Shown here in pieces: positions 44,293-55,367 of a stretch of DNA of 64,000 nt. The notes beneath the pieces are model-generated. The model worked only from the letters and a program-made list of their open reading frames with translations, searched no databases and was not told where the DNA came from. How positions within the stretch are numbered: the stretch's first letter is position 1; each line of letters begins with the position of its first letter. The stretch comes from Paenibacillus borealis (lineage in GTDB: Bacteria; Bacillota; Bacilli; Paenibacillales; Paenibacillaceae). The stretch spans positions 1,302,001 to 1,366,000 of the forward strand of contig NZ_CP009285.1 of the NCBI RefSeq assembly GCF_000758665.1. Direction: 5' to 3'. Made by a program: the position numbers and the translations under genes.

Positions 44293-46248
44293 TTATTCGT
44301 CAGCCAATTGCTCCCATTCGCTAAATAAATTTCCAAGCTGCTGTTTTTTGTCTTTAAGATCACTTTCATGCTCCTGAAGCGCCATGTAATCCTGATATAC
44401 CTCAGGTTTGGTCATTTCATGCTCAATTCCGGAGATGGCTTCCTCCAGCTTGGCGATATTCTCCTCAAGGTCAGAGATCCGCCGCTGGCGGTTACGCTCC
44501 TCACGTTTGGCCTGTTTGTCTGCTTCATAGGAGAGGGAAGTGCCTTTCTCGGCAACGGCAGCTTCGTTGTCAGCATTCCGGGATGACTTGGCGGCGGCAA
44601 GCTCCGCTTCCTCCTCGGCAATGGCCTCAAGTTCGCGTTTCTTATCGACATAGTCGTCATAGTTACCGAGATACTGATCGATACCGCCCGGATGCAGCTC
44701 CAGAACCCGTTCAGCCATTTTGTTCAGGAAATAACGGTCATGGGAAATGAACAGCAGTGTGCCTTCAAAATCAATCAGTGCCGCTTCCAGCACCTCGCGG
44801 CTGACCAGATCCAAATGGTTGGTAGGCTCATCGAGAATCAGCATGTTGGCCCCGCGCAGCATCAGCTTGGACAGGGCGACACGTGCTTTCTCACCGCCGC
44901 TGAGCGCGGCTACCCTCTTCAGGACATCCTCGCCGCTGAACAGGAAATTGCCGAGAATGGTGCGGATCCTCGCTTCCTCCAGCATCGGGTACTCGCTCCA
45001 CAGCTCTTCCAGAACGGTGTTGCGCGGATTCAGCCTCGTCTGCTCCTGATCGTAGTAGGCGATCTTCACCTTGGTTCCCCAGTTGACCGTCCCTGCGGAT
45101 GGCTCACGGGTGCCGGTCATGCACTGCAGGAGCGTGGATTTGCCGATACCGTTCGGCCCGATCAGCGCTGCGGTCTCACCGCGTCTAAGCTCGAAGGAAG
45201 CATTGCGGAACAGCGGGGCAGCCCCTTCATTAAAAGCTACAGCAACCTCGCGCACCTGCAGCACCTCCTTGCCGGACATGAAGTCAGGCTCGAAGGAGAA
45301 GCTGGCTTTCTTCAGATCGCCCATGGGTTTGTCGATGCGGTCCATCTTGTCGAGTGCCTTGCGCCGGCTCTGAGCACGCTTGGTGGTGGAGGCCCGGACA
45401 ATATTGCGCTGTACGAAATCCTCCATCCGCGAAATCTCATCCTGCTGCTTCTCATATTGCTTCATGCGGATCTCATATTCCGCAGCCTTCAGTTCCATAT
45501 AGCGGCTGTAATTGCCTGTGTATCTGCGGGACTGGTGCCGCTCAATTTCCACTATGGTTGTGACCAGCCGGTCGAGGAAATACCGGTCATGGGAGACGAC
45601 CAGAATGCCTCCGGCGTACCCGCGCAGATAATCCTCCAGCCAGGTGAGCGTCTCGATGTCCAGATGGTTGGTCGGCTCATCAAGCATAAGCAGATCTGGG
45701 GCCTGCAGCAGAATACGCGCCAGTGCCAAGCGGGTCTTCTGACCGCCGCTTAGCGTAGCAATCGGCGTCTCGGGTGCAAATTCCCCGAAGCCCATGCCGT
45801 GCAGTACGCTGCGTATACGCGTATTCATCTCATAACCGCCATGATCCTTGAACCAGTCTGAACGTCTGGCATAGCGCTCCAGCAGATCCTCATAACGCTT
45901 CGGGTCCTCTGCAAGCGCCGGATCGGCGATATCTGTTTCGAGCTGCCGCAGTTCAGCTTCTGCCTCCAGCAGCGGAGCGAATACGGCGAGCATCTCTTCC
46001 TGAATGGTTTTATCGGATTGCAAGCCGCTGTTCTGGGCCAGATACCCTATTGTAGTCTCTTTGGATTTATGAATTTGCCCGCTGTCATACGACATCTCGC
46101 CTGCGAGAATCTGCAGGAAGGTCGACTTGCCGGCACCATTGACGCCAACGAGACCGACTCTTTCCTTCTCGTTCACCATCAGGCTGATGCCGTCCAGCAC
46201 ACTTTGTATCCCATATGATTTCGAAATTCCTGTCGCTTGAAGAAGCAT
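44293..46248 (-). CDS. ydiF: ABC-F family ATPase (YdiF-like)
   Basis: The 651-residue soluble protein has two ABC cassettes and no membrane domain. Cassette 1 has GVNGAGKST (about residues 35-43), LSGGQKTRLALARILL and MLDEPTNHLD; cassette 2 has GPNGIGKST, LSGGEKARVALSKLML and LILDEPTNHLD. Between them is the helical P-site linker, and at the end a charged coiled coil (about 545-650). ABC-F proteins act on the ribosome in translation or antibiotic protection. Position before moaC, tat and groE genes points to the B. subtilis ydiF orthologue, although here the gene is inverted relative to that cluster. The ATG at 46248 has only a weak ribosome site (AATGCTTCTTC complement region). Confidence 0.92.
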   Translation of the reverse strand: MLLQATGISKSYGIQSVLDGISLMVNEKERVGLVGVNGAGKSTFLQILAGEMSYDSGQIHKSKETTIGYLAQNSGLQSDKTIQEEMLAVFAPLLEAEAELRQLETDIADPALAEDPKRYEDLLERYARRSDWFKDHGGYEMNTRIRSVLHGMGFGEFAPETPIATLSGGQKTRLALARILLQAPDLLMLDEPTNHLDIETLTWLEDYLRGYAGGILVVSHDRYFLDRLVTTIVEIERHQSRRYTGNYSRYMELKAAEYEIRMKQYEKQQDEISRMEDFVQRNIVRASTTKRAQSRRKALDKMDRIDKPMGDLKKASFSFEPDFMSGKEVLQVREVAVAFNEGAAPLFRNASFELRRGETAALIGPNGIGKSTLLQCMTGTREPSAGTVNWGTKVKIAYYDQEQTRLNPRNTVLEELWSEYPMLEEARIRTILGNFLFSGEDVLKRVAALSGGEKARVALSKLMLRGANMLILDEPTNHLDLVSREVLEAALIDFEGTLLFISHDRYFLNKMAERVLELHPGGIDQYLGNYDDYVDKKRELEAIAEEEAELAAAKSSRNADNEAAVAEKGTSLSYEADKQAKREERNRQRRISDLEENIAKLEEAISGIEHEMTKPEVYQDYMALQEHESDLKDKKQQLGNLFSEWEQLADE

Positions 46249-46557
46249 TCTGATGAAACCTCCGCCCTTGCATATTCGCCTGGGCTGATTAGGCCCGGCT
46301 TGTAATAATCTTATTCTTTAGTTTACATGAAAAAAGTTTGCCGCGCGAGGGGGCTGCTTCATTCCTGCGGCTTCCACCGGCAGCGGACAAGCCGGCTGTG
46401 CGGCTGAAATTTCAAGACAAGGCTGGCAAAGACAGTGCGCAGAACATTCTTCTAACAATGTAAATGCTGCAACCTTGGCGAACCGGGGAGAAGAGTGGTA
46501 AACTGAGCTTACAAACTATGATAAGCTAGGAACATGTTGAAGAGGAGGCGGCTGCCT

Positions 46558-47217
46558 ATGCAGGACAGCAGCATGGGGCTTGCTCTCCGGAAGCGCGAGC
46601 TGCGGGCCGGTAAGGCCGCGCTCCGGGACGGACTGTCCGTGGAACAGAGAGGCCGGTTGTCTGCTCTGGTATGCAGTCATGCCCTGACCTGGTTCTCGCA
46701 GGAACAGGCGGACTCACTGCTGGCCTATGCCCCGTTCCGCTCCGAGCTGGATTGCCGTCCGCTGCTTGCAGAAGCTTGGGCCAGAGGACATCAAGTGCTG
46801 CTTCCCAGGGTCATCCGGGAGAGCGGTGCACTGAGCATCCATCCGGTCCGGTCCTGGGATGAGCTTGCTCCGGGTGCTTACGGCATACCGGAGCCTGTAA
46901 CCGGAATAGCCGGTCCGGGCGCCAACGCTGGCACGGCTGCGATATCCGCACTGCCGGATGCCGTATTCGTACCCGGCCTGGCCTTCGACCGGCGCGGCGG
47001 ACGGCTCGGTTATGGCCGGGGCTACTATGACCGGTTGCGGGCAGCATGGGAAGCAGAGCTTCCTGAATCTGCTGCCAGACCTCTATGGGTGGGCCTGGCC
47101 TATAGCCTGCAGCTGGTGCCTGAAGTGCCGCTGGAAGAGCATGATGCCTTAATGGATGTGCTGATTACAGAGAACGGCATTTGGGATTGCCGGAAGGAGA
47201 GGGTGCTATGGAGTTAA
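46558..47217 (+). CDS. 5-formyltetrahydrofolate cyclo-ligase
   Basis: The 219-residue enzyme converts 5-formyl-THF to 5,10-methenyl-THF with ATP. N-terminal [13 protein letters not shown] and C-terminal [24 protein letters not shown] (the GxGxGYYDR ATP/folate motif) are the family signatures. A proline- and glycine-rich insert (about residues 117-135) is unusual. I start at ATG 46558, 9 nt after AGAGGAGG, not at the upstream TTG. It overlaps moaC by 10 nt. Confidence 0.92.
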   Translation: MQDSSMGLALRKRELRAGKAALRDGLSVEQRGRLSALVCSHALTWFSQEQADSLLAYAPFRSELDCRPLLAEAWARGHQVLLPRVIRESGALSIHPVRSWDELAPGAYGIPEPVTGIAGPGANAGTAAISALPDAVFVPGLAFDRRGGRLGYGRGYYDRLRAAWEAELPESAARPLWVGLAYSLQLVPEVPLEEHDALMDVLITENGIWDCRKERVLWS

Positions 47218-47684
47218 GTCATTTCAATGAACAGGGCAGAGCCCGCATGGTGGATGTAAGTGAGAAGGAAGTCACCAAGCGGACGGCAGCTGCGCGCAGC
47301 CGGGTGAAGATGGACCCGGGGACGCTCGCTGCCATCAAGATGGGCACAATCAGCAAGGGGGATGTACTAGCCGTAGCACAGGTTGCCGGAATTATGGCTG
47401 CCAAGCAGACCTCAGCGTGGATTCCGATGTGCCATCCGCTGCCGCTTACCGGAGTGGATATCATCTTCTCGGATAACAGCAAAGATGAACTATATATAGA
47501 AGCAACCGTCAAGACTACCGGCAAAACCGGGGTGGAGATGGAGGCACTAACCGCTGTTTCAGCGGCGGCGTTGACCGTATACGACATGTGCAAGGCACTC
47601 CAGAAGGATATGATTATCGGACCTACTCTGCTCGTATCCAAGAGCGGCGGCAAGAATGGGGATTACGCGCTGGAAGAAGAATAG
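47208..47684 (+). CDS. moaC: Cyclic pyranopterin monophosphate synthase MoaC
   Basis: The 158-residue enzyme makes cyclic pyranopterin phosphate in molybdenum cofactor synthesis. Motifs [29 protein letters not shown] and [25 protein letters not shown] are complete, with the catalytic Lys in the KDMIIG segment. The ATG at 47208 follows AAGGAGAGGG. It is coupled to the upstream folate gene and followed by a molybdopterin-binding protein gene, matching the local B. subtilis order around ydiG. Confidence 0.96.
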   Translation: MELSHFNEQGRARMVDVSEKEVTKRTAAARSRVKMDPGTLAAIKMGTISKGDVLAVAQVAGIMAAKQTSAWIPMCHPLPLTGVDIIFSDNSKDELYIEATVKTTGKTGVEMEALTAVSAAALTVYDMCKALQKDMIIGPTLLVSKSGGKNGDYALEEE

Positions 47685-47773
47685 TTAACAGCATGAGACT
47701 CACGCGGAAGGCGCAGATTGCGGCTGCTTAAGCAGCCGGACATACATAGTATATAGAGAGGGAGGGACAACCT

Positions 47774-48259
47774 ATGGCGTGGAAAACAGCAATCCTGACG
47801 GCCAGCGATAAAGGGGCCAGAGGCGAACGGGAAGACACGAGCGCCCAGGTTATTCGGGAACTGGTGGAAGAGGAGCTTGGAGGCGAGATCGTGGAATACC
47901 GGATCGTACCCGACGAGCAGGATGAAATTATTGCAGCATTGATTGAACTGACTGATTATTTCCAGGCGGATCTGGTGCTGACTACCGGAGGAACCGATCT
48001 GGCGATCCGTGATGTTACGCCGGAGGCTACACGGCGTGTCATTGAACGTGAAGTCCCTGGACTCTCTGAGGCGATGCGCAGTACAGTGATGCAGAAGAAC
48101 CGCGCGGTGATGCTCTTCCGGGGAATCTGCGGTATCCGCGGCCGGACATTAATCGTCAATCTGCCGGGCACACCTAAGGGTGTGCATGAGAACCTGGCGG
48201 CAATTATGGATCAGTTGCCTGAGGCATTGCTGATGGTTACCGGGCAATACCGCCAATAA
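47774..48259 (+). CDS. MogA/MoaB-family molybdopterin-binding protein
   Basis: The 161-residue protein has the MoCF-biosynthesis fold: ILTASDKGARGEREDTS at the start, LTTGGTDLAIRDVTPEATR in the middle and LPGTPKGVHENL near the end. It would adenylylate molybdopterin during cofactor synthesis. In most members the glycine-rich loop reads TTGGTG; here the last glycine is an aspartate. The ATG at 47774 follows GAGGGAGG. It is probably in the same transcript as moaC. Confidence 0.9.
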   Translation: MAWKTAILTASDKGARGEREDTSAQVIRELVEEELGGEIVEYRIVPDEQDEIIAALIELTDYFQADLVLTTGGTDLAIRDVTPEATRRVIEREVPGLSEAMRSTVMQKNRAVMLFRGICGIRGRTLIVNLPGTPKGVHENLAAIMDQLPEALLMVTGQYRQ

Positions 48260-48388
48260 CAGCTCATGCTCTGGTCACTTTACGCATGATTCGTCACTCT
48301 AGACGATGGATGTGTGATATAAGTTATGGTATTATTAATTTATCGTTAACGATATCATGAACGGATAGAGTGATGGGAGGAAACAATA

Positions 48389-48631
48389 ATGCTAAATGGT
48401 ATTGGTGCACCCGGAATTATTCTGTTGGTTATCTTGGCGCTCCTGCTCTTTGGTCCGAATAAGCTTCCTGAGCTTGGGCGGGCAGTCGGACGTACCTTCC
48501 GTGAATTCAAGGACGGGGCGCGGGAGATTATCAATGAACCGGAACCGGCCAGAAAGAGCGAGGTGCCTGCTTCTCCGGCTCCGCAGACTGTAGCAGCAGA
48601 GCTTCCGCAGGACCGCCGTCTGCCGGAATAA
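48389..48631 (+). CDS. tatA: Sec-independent translocase TatA
   Basis: The 80-residue protein has one N-terminal membrane helix (IILLVILALLLFGPNKLPEL), the FGPNKLPELGR hinge and an amphipathic helix with FREFKDGAREI, then a disordered proline-rich tail. TatA oligomers form the pore for folded twin-arginine substrates. The ATG at 48389 follows GGGAGG. tatC lies 329 nt downstream beyond a terminator, so the two have separate transcription. Confidence 0.95.
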   Translation: MLNGIGAPGIILLVILALLLFGPNKLPELGRAVGRTFREFKDGAREIINEPEPARKSEVPASPAPQTVAAELPQDRRLPE

Positions 48632-48648
48632 TTTCCATTCACTTACGC

Positions 48649-48699
48649 AGGGGCGTCTTTCCCAGGTCTGCTTCAGACTGGGGCGGCGCTCCTTTTTTT
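48649..48699 (+). terminator. Terminator after tatA
   Basis: AGGGGCGTC pairs with GGCGCTCCT (two G-U pairs) around an inner CCCAGGTCTG/CAGACTGGG hairpin, followed by T7. The gap from here to tatC (48700-48959) is AT-rich and holds no gene. Confidence 0.75.
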
Positions 48700-48959
48700 C
48701 TAATTTTATAGAATCTTGCACAAAGTACAACATTTTGCTCGAAATTAAGGCGCTAACTAATCCGAAATTGTTGTAAAAAAGGCAGCATTTCTCCTCGTTC
48801 AAGCGGCTCAGCAGAATAATTCTTGTATTTTATACAACAATCCGGTTGAACCCCGGGGTATTGCCCAATTAAAATTGTATTATGTGCAGCATTATGCTGA
48901 TACGGCAAGTCACTGTAATTATATAGACATTTCATATGTCATTTCGGGTGGTGTGAGTC

Positions 48960-49730
48960 ATGTCTCTGGAAGCGGAAGAAATGTCCCTGGTCGATCATCT
49001 GACCGAGCTGCGCAGACGGCTTATCTACGTGCTGATTGTATTTGTAGCCGGACTTGTAATCGGGTTGTTCGTTGCCAAGCCAATCTATTTATATCTGATC
49101 AGCGCTGACCCGGCCCAGGGGTTCGTGCTGCATGCCTTCTCTTTCTGGGATGGGATCGGGATGTACATGAAGATTGCCATGGCCGTGTCGCTGGCGTTCT
49201 CCGTGCCGTTTATTGTCTTTCAGCTGTGGGCGTTCATCAGCCCGGGCCTGCGTCCTGTGGAGCGCAGCGCAGCGCTGCGTTATGTGCCGTATGTGTTCAT
49301 TCTGTTTATTCTGGGCATAGCCTTCGCCTATTACATCGTATTTCCTATGGCCTTGTCATTTACGATCTCCATTACGCGCAGCATGGGGCTTGAGGAGACT
49401 TACGGCATAGCCGAATATTTCAGCTTCCTGTTCAGTCTGGTGATTCCGCTGGCCCTGCTCTTTGAGCTGCCGCTGATTGTGATGTTCCTGACCAAGCTTA
49501 GAGTGCTGAATCCGCTGCGCCTGCGCCGGATGCGGCGGTATGCTTACTTTGCACTCGTATTTATTGCTGTAGTGATTACACCGCCTGATTTCATCTCGGA
49601 TTTTCTGGTGACGATTCCGCTGCTGGTGCTGTATGAATTCAGTGTATTTCTGTCTGCGTTCGTCTACCGGAGGCAGTTGGCGGAGGATGCGCAGCGGGAA
49701 GCGCGTTATATTAAGGCGCAGGAGTCGTAG
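48960..49730 (+). CDS. tatC: Sec-independent translocase TatC
   Basis: The 256-residue membrane protein has six helices and binds twin-arginine signal peptides. MSLVDHLTELRRRLIYVL at the start and FQLWAFISPGLRPVERSAA (about residues 85-103) are TatC signatures, as is FELPLIVMFLTKLRVL. The ATG at 48960 follows GGTGGTG. It converges with the MFS gene and overlaps its end by 20 nt. Confidence 0.96.
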   Translation: MSLEAEEMSLVDHLTELRRRLIYVLIVFVAGLVIGLFVAKPIYLYLISADPAQGFVLHAFSFWDGIGMYMKIAMAVSLAFSVPFIVFQLWAFISPGLRPVERSAALRYVPYVFILFILGIAFAYYIVFPMALSFTISITRSMGLEETYGIAEYFSFLFSLVIPLALLFELPLIVMFLTKLRVLNPLRLRRMRRYAYFALVFIAVVITPPDFISDFLVTIPLLVLYEFSVFLSAFVYRRQLAEDAQREARYIKAQES

Positions 49731-50958
49731 ACGGCAGACATTCTCTGCAGTTCTGATATGCACTGCGTATCTTCAGGAGTTTGAACTGCAAGCCTCCGAT
49801 GACCAGAAATGAACCCGCCAATAATATGAATAGGACGGCTCCTCCCCACCGGCCCAGCAGAATTCCGCCAATCAGCGGTCCCAGCGTTCTGGATATTTGC
49901 GGCCCGAGCCCAAAGATTGCAAAGGCATACCCTAGCCGTTCCGCCGGAGCGGTCTCAGAGATTGCTTTGCGGATCTGTGGTCCGTGCAGCATCTCGCCAA
50001 GGGAGAACATCAGCTCTGCAGCCAGAAGAAACAGGAGTGAAGGGGCAATCCCATAGCCAAGTGCAGCCCCCGCCAACAGCACATAAGCAAGGCCAAGCAT
50101 CTTGTGGGCGCTAAAGCGGGCAGTGGCTTTGGCTATCCACAGCTGTAGCAGTATGACTGTAATCCCGTTGAAGGTTAAAAGCAGGGTGAGGACAGCCTTG
50201 TAATTGCCGAAATGGGTTTGGAGATGGAAAGGCAATGTCGAATTCACCTGGGCATACAGAAATCCCAGCGGCAGATAACACAGTGTCAGCAGCAGAATCA
50301 ACCGCATTTCCCGGCTTTTGAAGGTGGAAAGGCTGTTTGAGGACTTTCTGCCTCTGACCATGTGAGAAGCTGGAGGCGGCGCTGCCGGCAAACGTGTCCA
50401 GAGCAGCAGCGAGTACATACCCAGCAGCAGCGCGGCAAGCCAGAATACAACATGTGCATTCCAGGTGAACAGCATGAGTCCCAGTGCGGGACCGAAGGCT
50501 GCTCCGATATTTAGGGCCATGTGGAGCAGGGCATATACTTCTCCCTGCTGCTCCTGCCTCACAATGTCCGAAACCTGGGCGTTTGCGGCGGGCTCGAACA
50601 AGGCAGAGCCGATGCCGTTTACCACTGAGGTCAAGGCAAATAAGACAACGCTGTCTGCGACGGCATATCCCGCCATGGAGAGGGTTTGCAGCAGCAGTGA
50701 AATCAACATCACCGGCTTGCGCCCGAACCGGTCGCTCAAGGTGCCGCCGCCAATTCCTGCGGCCATTCCGCAGAGAGGCTGAAGCGTTACGATAAGAATT
50801 GGCAACAGCACGGCACCATCCATGAGGTCATGCAAGTAGAGCACCAGAAAAGGGCGGATCATGAACTGGGTCAGCGCGCTGAGGACCGTGCCGGTAAATT
50901 GTATCCAAACTGCAGAATTATAACTTCGCAGGAAGCTTTGGAGTGTGCGTATTTTCAT
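49711..50958 (-). CDS. MFS transporter
   Basis: The 415-residue protein has twelve membrane segments. The MFS motif in the first cytoplasmic loop is seen as GGTLSDRFGRKPVML (about residues 68-82). It fits the DHA1-like drug efflux class. I start at ATG 50958, after AAAGGAG; the longer frame to 50991 starts inside this leader. It is divergent from a LysR gene 146 nt away, which probably regulates it. The substrate is unknown. Confidence 0.88.
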   Translation of the reverse strand: MKIRTLQSFLRSYNSAVWIQFTGTVLSALTQFMIRPFLVLYLHDLMDGAVLLPILIVTLQPLCGMAAGIGGGTLSDRFGRKPVMLISLLLQTLSMAGYAVADSVVLFALTSVVNGIGSALFEPAANAQVSDIVRQEQQGEVYALLHMALNIGAAFGPALGLMLFTWNAHVVFWLAALLLGMYSLLLWTRLPAAPPPASHMVRGRKSSNSLSTFKSREMRLILLLTLCYLPLGFLYAQVNSTLPFHLQTHFGNYKAVLTLLLTFNGITVILLQLWIAKATARFSAHKMLGLAYVLLAGAALGYGIAPSLLFLLAAELMFSLGEMLHGPQIRKAISETAPAERLGYAFAIFGLGPQISRTLGPLIGGILLGRWGGAVLFILLAGSFLVIGGLQFKLLKIRSAYQNCRECLPSTTPAP

Positions 50959-51039
50959 CAATATAGAACTCCTTTCCCGTGTTGTGAACACATCTGAAGT
51001 ATAGCTGCCGCTTCAGGCGTCCGGGAAATTAAGGTTTGT

Positions 51040-51057
51040 AATACCATGATAAGTATT
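51040..51057. promoter_or_regulatory. Candidate LysR-type operator between lysR and MFS genes
   Basis: AATAC (51040-51044) and GTATT (51053-51057) form a perfect inverted repeat with an 8-nt centre, consistent with a T-N11-A LysR box, in the middle of the divergent intergenic region. Confidence 0.45.
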
Positions 51058-51104
51058 TGCTAATAGACTCATCAGGGCATAAGCCTGCCGGAAGGAGATA
51101 ACCA

Positions 51105-51986
51105 GTGACCATAGTCCAATTGCAGGTGTTTGCAGCAGCAGCGAAGTATAACAGTTTCACCAAAGCTGCCGAGGGTCTTGCGTTTACACAATCAGCGGTC
51201 TCCCAGATGATTCAAAGCCTGGAAAAGGAGCTGGGAGTCTTATTGTTCCACCGCAGTCATCAAGGCATTGTTCTGACCCGGGACGGGGAAAACATGCTGA
51301 AGCATGCTGAGCTGATTGTCCGCACAGAGCAGATTATGAAAGAGGAGGCGCTGCTGTCCGCAGAACTGCAGACCGGGAATTTACGGATCGGCGCTGCGCC
51401 GGATATCGCCTGCCGGTTTATCCCGGAGCTGACAGCGTCTTTTAAGCAGTCGTTTCCAAAGGTGGAGCTTGTGCTGTTCGAAGGAGATTCGCAAGAAATC
51501 AATCACTGGATCTCCAGTGGTATCATTGATGTCGGCGTTACAATGTTTCCGGAGCCCCAGTTGTGCACGGTGCCTTTGATTACAGGCGAAATGGTTGTGA
51601 TTCTGCCCGAGAATCATCCGCTGGGGCAAGAAGGAAGCCTAAGCCTGGAACAGCTCAGAGAGCGCCGCTTCATTATGCCGGGAGACAGGGATCTGCAGAA
51701 GCTGATCCTGTCCGGATATTCTTGTATCCATACAACGATAGAGGTTAAAGATATCCATACGATACAGGCCATGGTTCAGGAGGGACTGGGGGTTTCTATT
51801 CTGCCGGATTTTTATATTTCCAGACGAATCCCCAAGCTTTCGGTAATCCCGCTTAAGCCTTCTATACAGCAGGGGATTATGTTTGCAGTGAATAATCATG
51901 ACTGTGTTTCAGCACTGGCCAGGGAGTTTATTAGGAACAGTCTTGAGGATATCCGCACCATGGGGCTTCGTAACACGGCAATATAA
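51105..51986 (+). CDS. LysR family transcriptional regulator
   Basis: The 293-residue protein has the LysR winged helix-turn-helix at residues 1-60 (AAAAKYNSFTKAAEGLAFTQ, then SAVSQMIQSLEKELG) and a substrate-binding domain from about 90. The start is GTG 51105, 7 nt after AAGGAGATA. It faces the MFS gene, and a LysR-type inverted repeat lies between them, so it likely controls both genes in response to the exported compound. Confidence 0.9.
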   Translation: MTIVQLQVFAAAAKYNSFTKAAEGLAFTQSAVSQMIQSLEKELGVLLFHRSHQGIVLTRDGENMLKHAELIVRTEQIMKEEALLSAELQTGNLRIGAAPDIACRFIPELTASFKQSFPKVELVLFEGDSQEINHWISSGIIDVGVTMFPEPQLCTVPLITGEMVVILPENHPLGQEGSLSLEQLRERRFIMPGDRDLQKLILSGYSCIHTTIEVKDIHTIQAMVQEGLGVSILPDFYISRRIPKLSVIPLKPSIQQGIMFAVNNHDCVSALAREFIRNSLEDIRTMGLRNTAI

Positions 51987-52106
51987 CAAACCAGATAACC
52001 GGGGCATAAATTGCCCCTTGGTGGATAGAATGTAAGAGAGTGTGTGCCGGACAACCCCTGAAACCATAATTTTCCCCAAAACAAATACGATTTTACGTAA
52101 AAGGAC

Positions 52107-52135
52107 TTGAAATCCGTCTTCAAGTTGAGTATCAT
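52107..52135 (+). promoter_or_regulatory. groES-groEL promoter
   Basis: TTGAAA (52107-52112) and TATCAT (52130-52135) are 17 nt apart and lie 12 nt before the CIRCE element, so HrcA binding would block the start of transcription. A short hairpin GGGGCA/TGCCCC at 52001-52017 follows the LysR gene. Confidence 0.7.
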
Positions 52136-52146
52136 AAAAATTGTTG

Positions 52147-52173
52147 TTAGCACTACAGAGGGTTGAGTGCTAA
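52147..52173 (+). promoter_or_regulatory. CIRCE element (HrcA operator)
   Basis: TTAGCACTA, nine bases, GAGTGCTAA: the inverted repeat recognised by HrcA, with one change from consensus (final C to A in the left arm). Confidence 0.95.
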
Positions 52174-52318
52174 CGCTGCGGAAAATAGGGAATGGGCCGG
52201 CGAAACTGCATTTAAGTATGCTGATTCTCGGTAGTGCCGCAAGGACCGCTAAGATTCCCGGCAGTTCAATCTATGTTTTCAAGGTAAACAACATAATTTC
52301 AAAGGAGGCTATTTTTTC

Positions 52319-52600
52319 ATGATTAAACCACTAGGTGAACGCGTATTGGTAGAACCAAGCGAGCAAGAGCAAACCACTTCTTTCGGGATCGTGCTTCCGG
52401 ACTCTTCCAAGGAGAAACCGCAAGAAGGCACAATTATCGCTGTAGGCAGCGGAGCTTTGAAAGACGGAGTACGTGTAGCGCTGGAAGTTAAAGAAGGCGA
52501 CCGTGTGCTTTTCTCGAAATATGCCGGAACTGAAATCAAATACGAAGGCAAAGAATATCTGATTATGAAAGAAAGCGACATTCACGCAATTCTTGACTAG
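52319..52600 (+). CDS. groES: Co-chaperonin GroES
   Basis: The 93-residue protein is the heptameric lid of the GroEL chamber. [13 protein letters not shown] at the start, the mobile loop around residues 16-31 ([20 protein letters not shown]), and [18 protein letters not shown] at the end are standard. The ATG at 52319 follows AAAGGAGG with a 12-nt spacing. It is under CIRCE control. Confidence 0.97.
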   Translation: MIKPLGERVLVEPSEQEQTTSFGIVLPDSSKEKPQEGTIIAVGSGALKDGVRVALEVKEGDRVLFSKYAGTEIKYEGKEYLIMKESDIHAILD

Positions 52601-52727
52601 TCTGTTAGAGCCTTTTATAAGTTCGATCCAGATTACTTAACGATGACCCACAACTTAAATGTATGCTTCCGGTGCGAGCTTTGCTTGAGACGGTTGCAGG
52701 AAGATAAGGCTATACCAAAACTTTTAG

Positions 52728-54371
<1,644 letters not shown>

Positions 54372-54378
54372 GAAATAG

Positions 54379-54405
54379 AAAAAGCCTTGTTGCACAAGGC
54401 TTTTT
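54379..54405 (+). terminator. Terminator after groEL
   Basis: AAAAAGCCTTG (54379-54389) pairs with CAAGGCTTTTT (54395-54405) around a 5-nt loop. Confidence 0.9.
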
Positions 54406-54567
54406 CTTTAAATATTATTTGGTTTTTAACTATTTGTTAACATCAGATTCGTTTTTAAGGCCTCTCATTAGTTCTGTGAACTTTTGTGAGGCCTCTTTCT
54501 TTCTCAGTTTAGTTGTAATTAAATGGTTATTGTCCTGCTTCAGCACAGAGAGAGGTGTGAGTGTGCC

Positions 54568-55015
54568 TTAAGGAATGGGCGTTAACTCTAGGTTCAAATT
54601 AGAAATTCTAAGTAGTCTCGCCATCTGTAATTGAACTTGTTTAATCACTTCAGGGTATCCAGCACACTGACCTCGCTTGTAAAAAATGAATCCGCGGATC
54701 ATGATAAGCCTCCTTTTTAGTAGCCTTTTCCATCTGATTATATACCTGTAGATTTTCAATGTTATTGAGAACTTCTTCATCAACAACTATTCCCCGGATT
54801 GAACTTTTTGTTTTGGGAGTGTTGAGTACATACTCAGTAGCATATAATTCACCAACCCTTATGCCAGTATAAGCTAGGGTATGAAAAATCTCATAATCCC
54901 TATCCAAGCCGTATATACGAGCTGTTACTAAAAACAAGTGGAGTTCTTCCTTTTCGAGATATTTCGGTATTTGGTCATGTTTTCTAGATCCTCAACAGAA
55001 ACCTCATCTTTAGGT
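54568..55015 (-). pseudogene. Tyrosine recombinase (phage-type integrase) remnant
   Basis: On the minus strand, several frames together spell an integrase. VPKDEVSVEDLEN (about 55005 down) is followed in another frame by IPKYLEKEELHLFLVTARIYG and FHTLAYTGIRVGEL, the box I region with the catalytic arginine. Then come TKSSIRGIVVDEEVL and, in a third frame, GFIFYKRGQCAGYPEVIKQV and LELTP. It stops just before the expected H-x-x-R box II. At least two frameshifts and both ends missing make it a dead relic of an integrated element beside groEL. Confidence 0.75.
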
Positions 55016-55040
55016 ACATATGCTCCTATAGTAATATCAA

Positions 55041-55258
55041 GCCGCAGGCATCGGTAAAAGATCAGAACCTTGTCGCACGGCCAGCCAGTCCGGTAGAAGC
55101 GGACCGTTATATTATCCCTTCCGGGGCAACCGGGCGTATGGGCAGGGAAGACCGGGCAAATTGCAGAGTTTGCATCCGGAGCATGGGTGTATTATGAGGC
55201 CTTGGGGACAACAGTGACATATGGTGCTGCCACGAAGACGGTGGATATCATCTCATAG
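55041..55258 (+). pseudogene. Phage structural protein fragment (DUF2793-like)
   Basis: The plus strand encodes DQNLVARPASPVEADRYIIP, SGATG, then after a one-base shift near 55138 WAGKTGQIAEFASGAWVYYE and a stop at 55256. This pattern, with SP-x-E-x-DRYI and then GxWAG and IAxF-GxW, is that of DUF2793 domains in phage tail-associated proteins. No start and no upstream coding sequence remain. The stretch 54406-55367 has no other gene. Confidence 0.55.
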
Positions 55259-55367
55259 TAACCCCCAAATACTTGGCGTATAGGGACGGTGCTATATGCC
55301 AAAGGTTGATTTGACGGTATAAGAATCAAAATTGTAAAAAGGTTAGTAGCTTAACCTAAATATAGGT

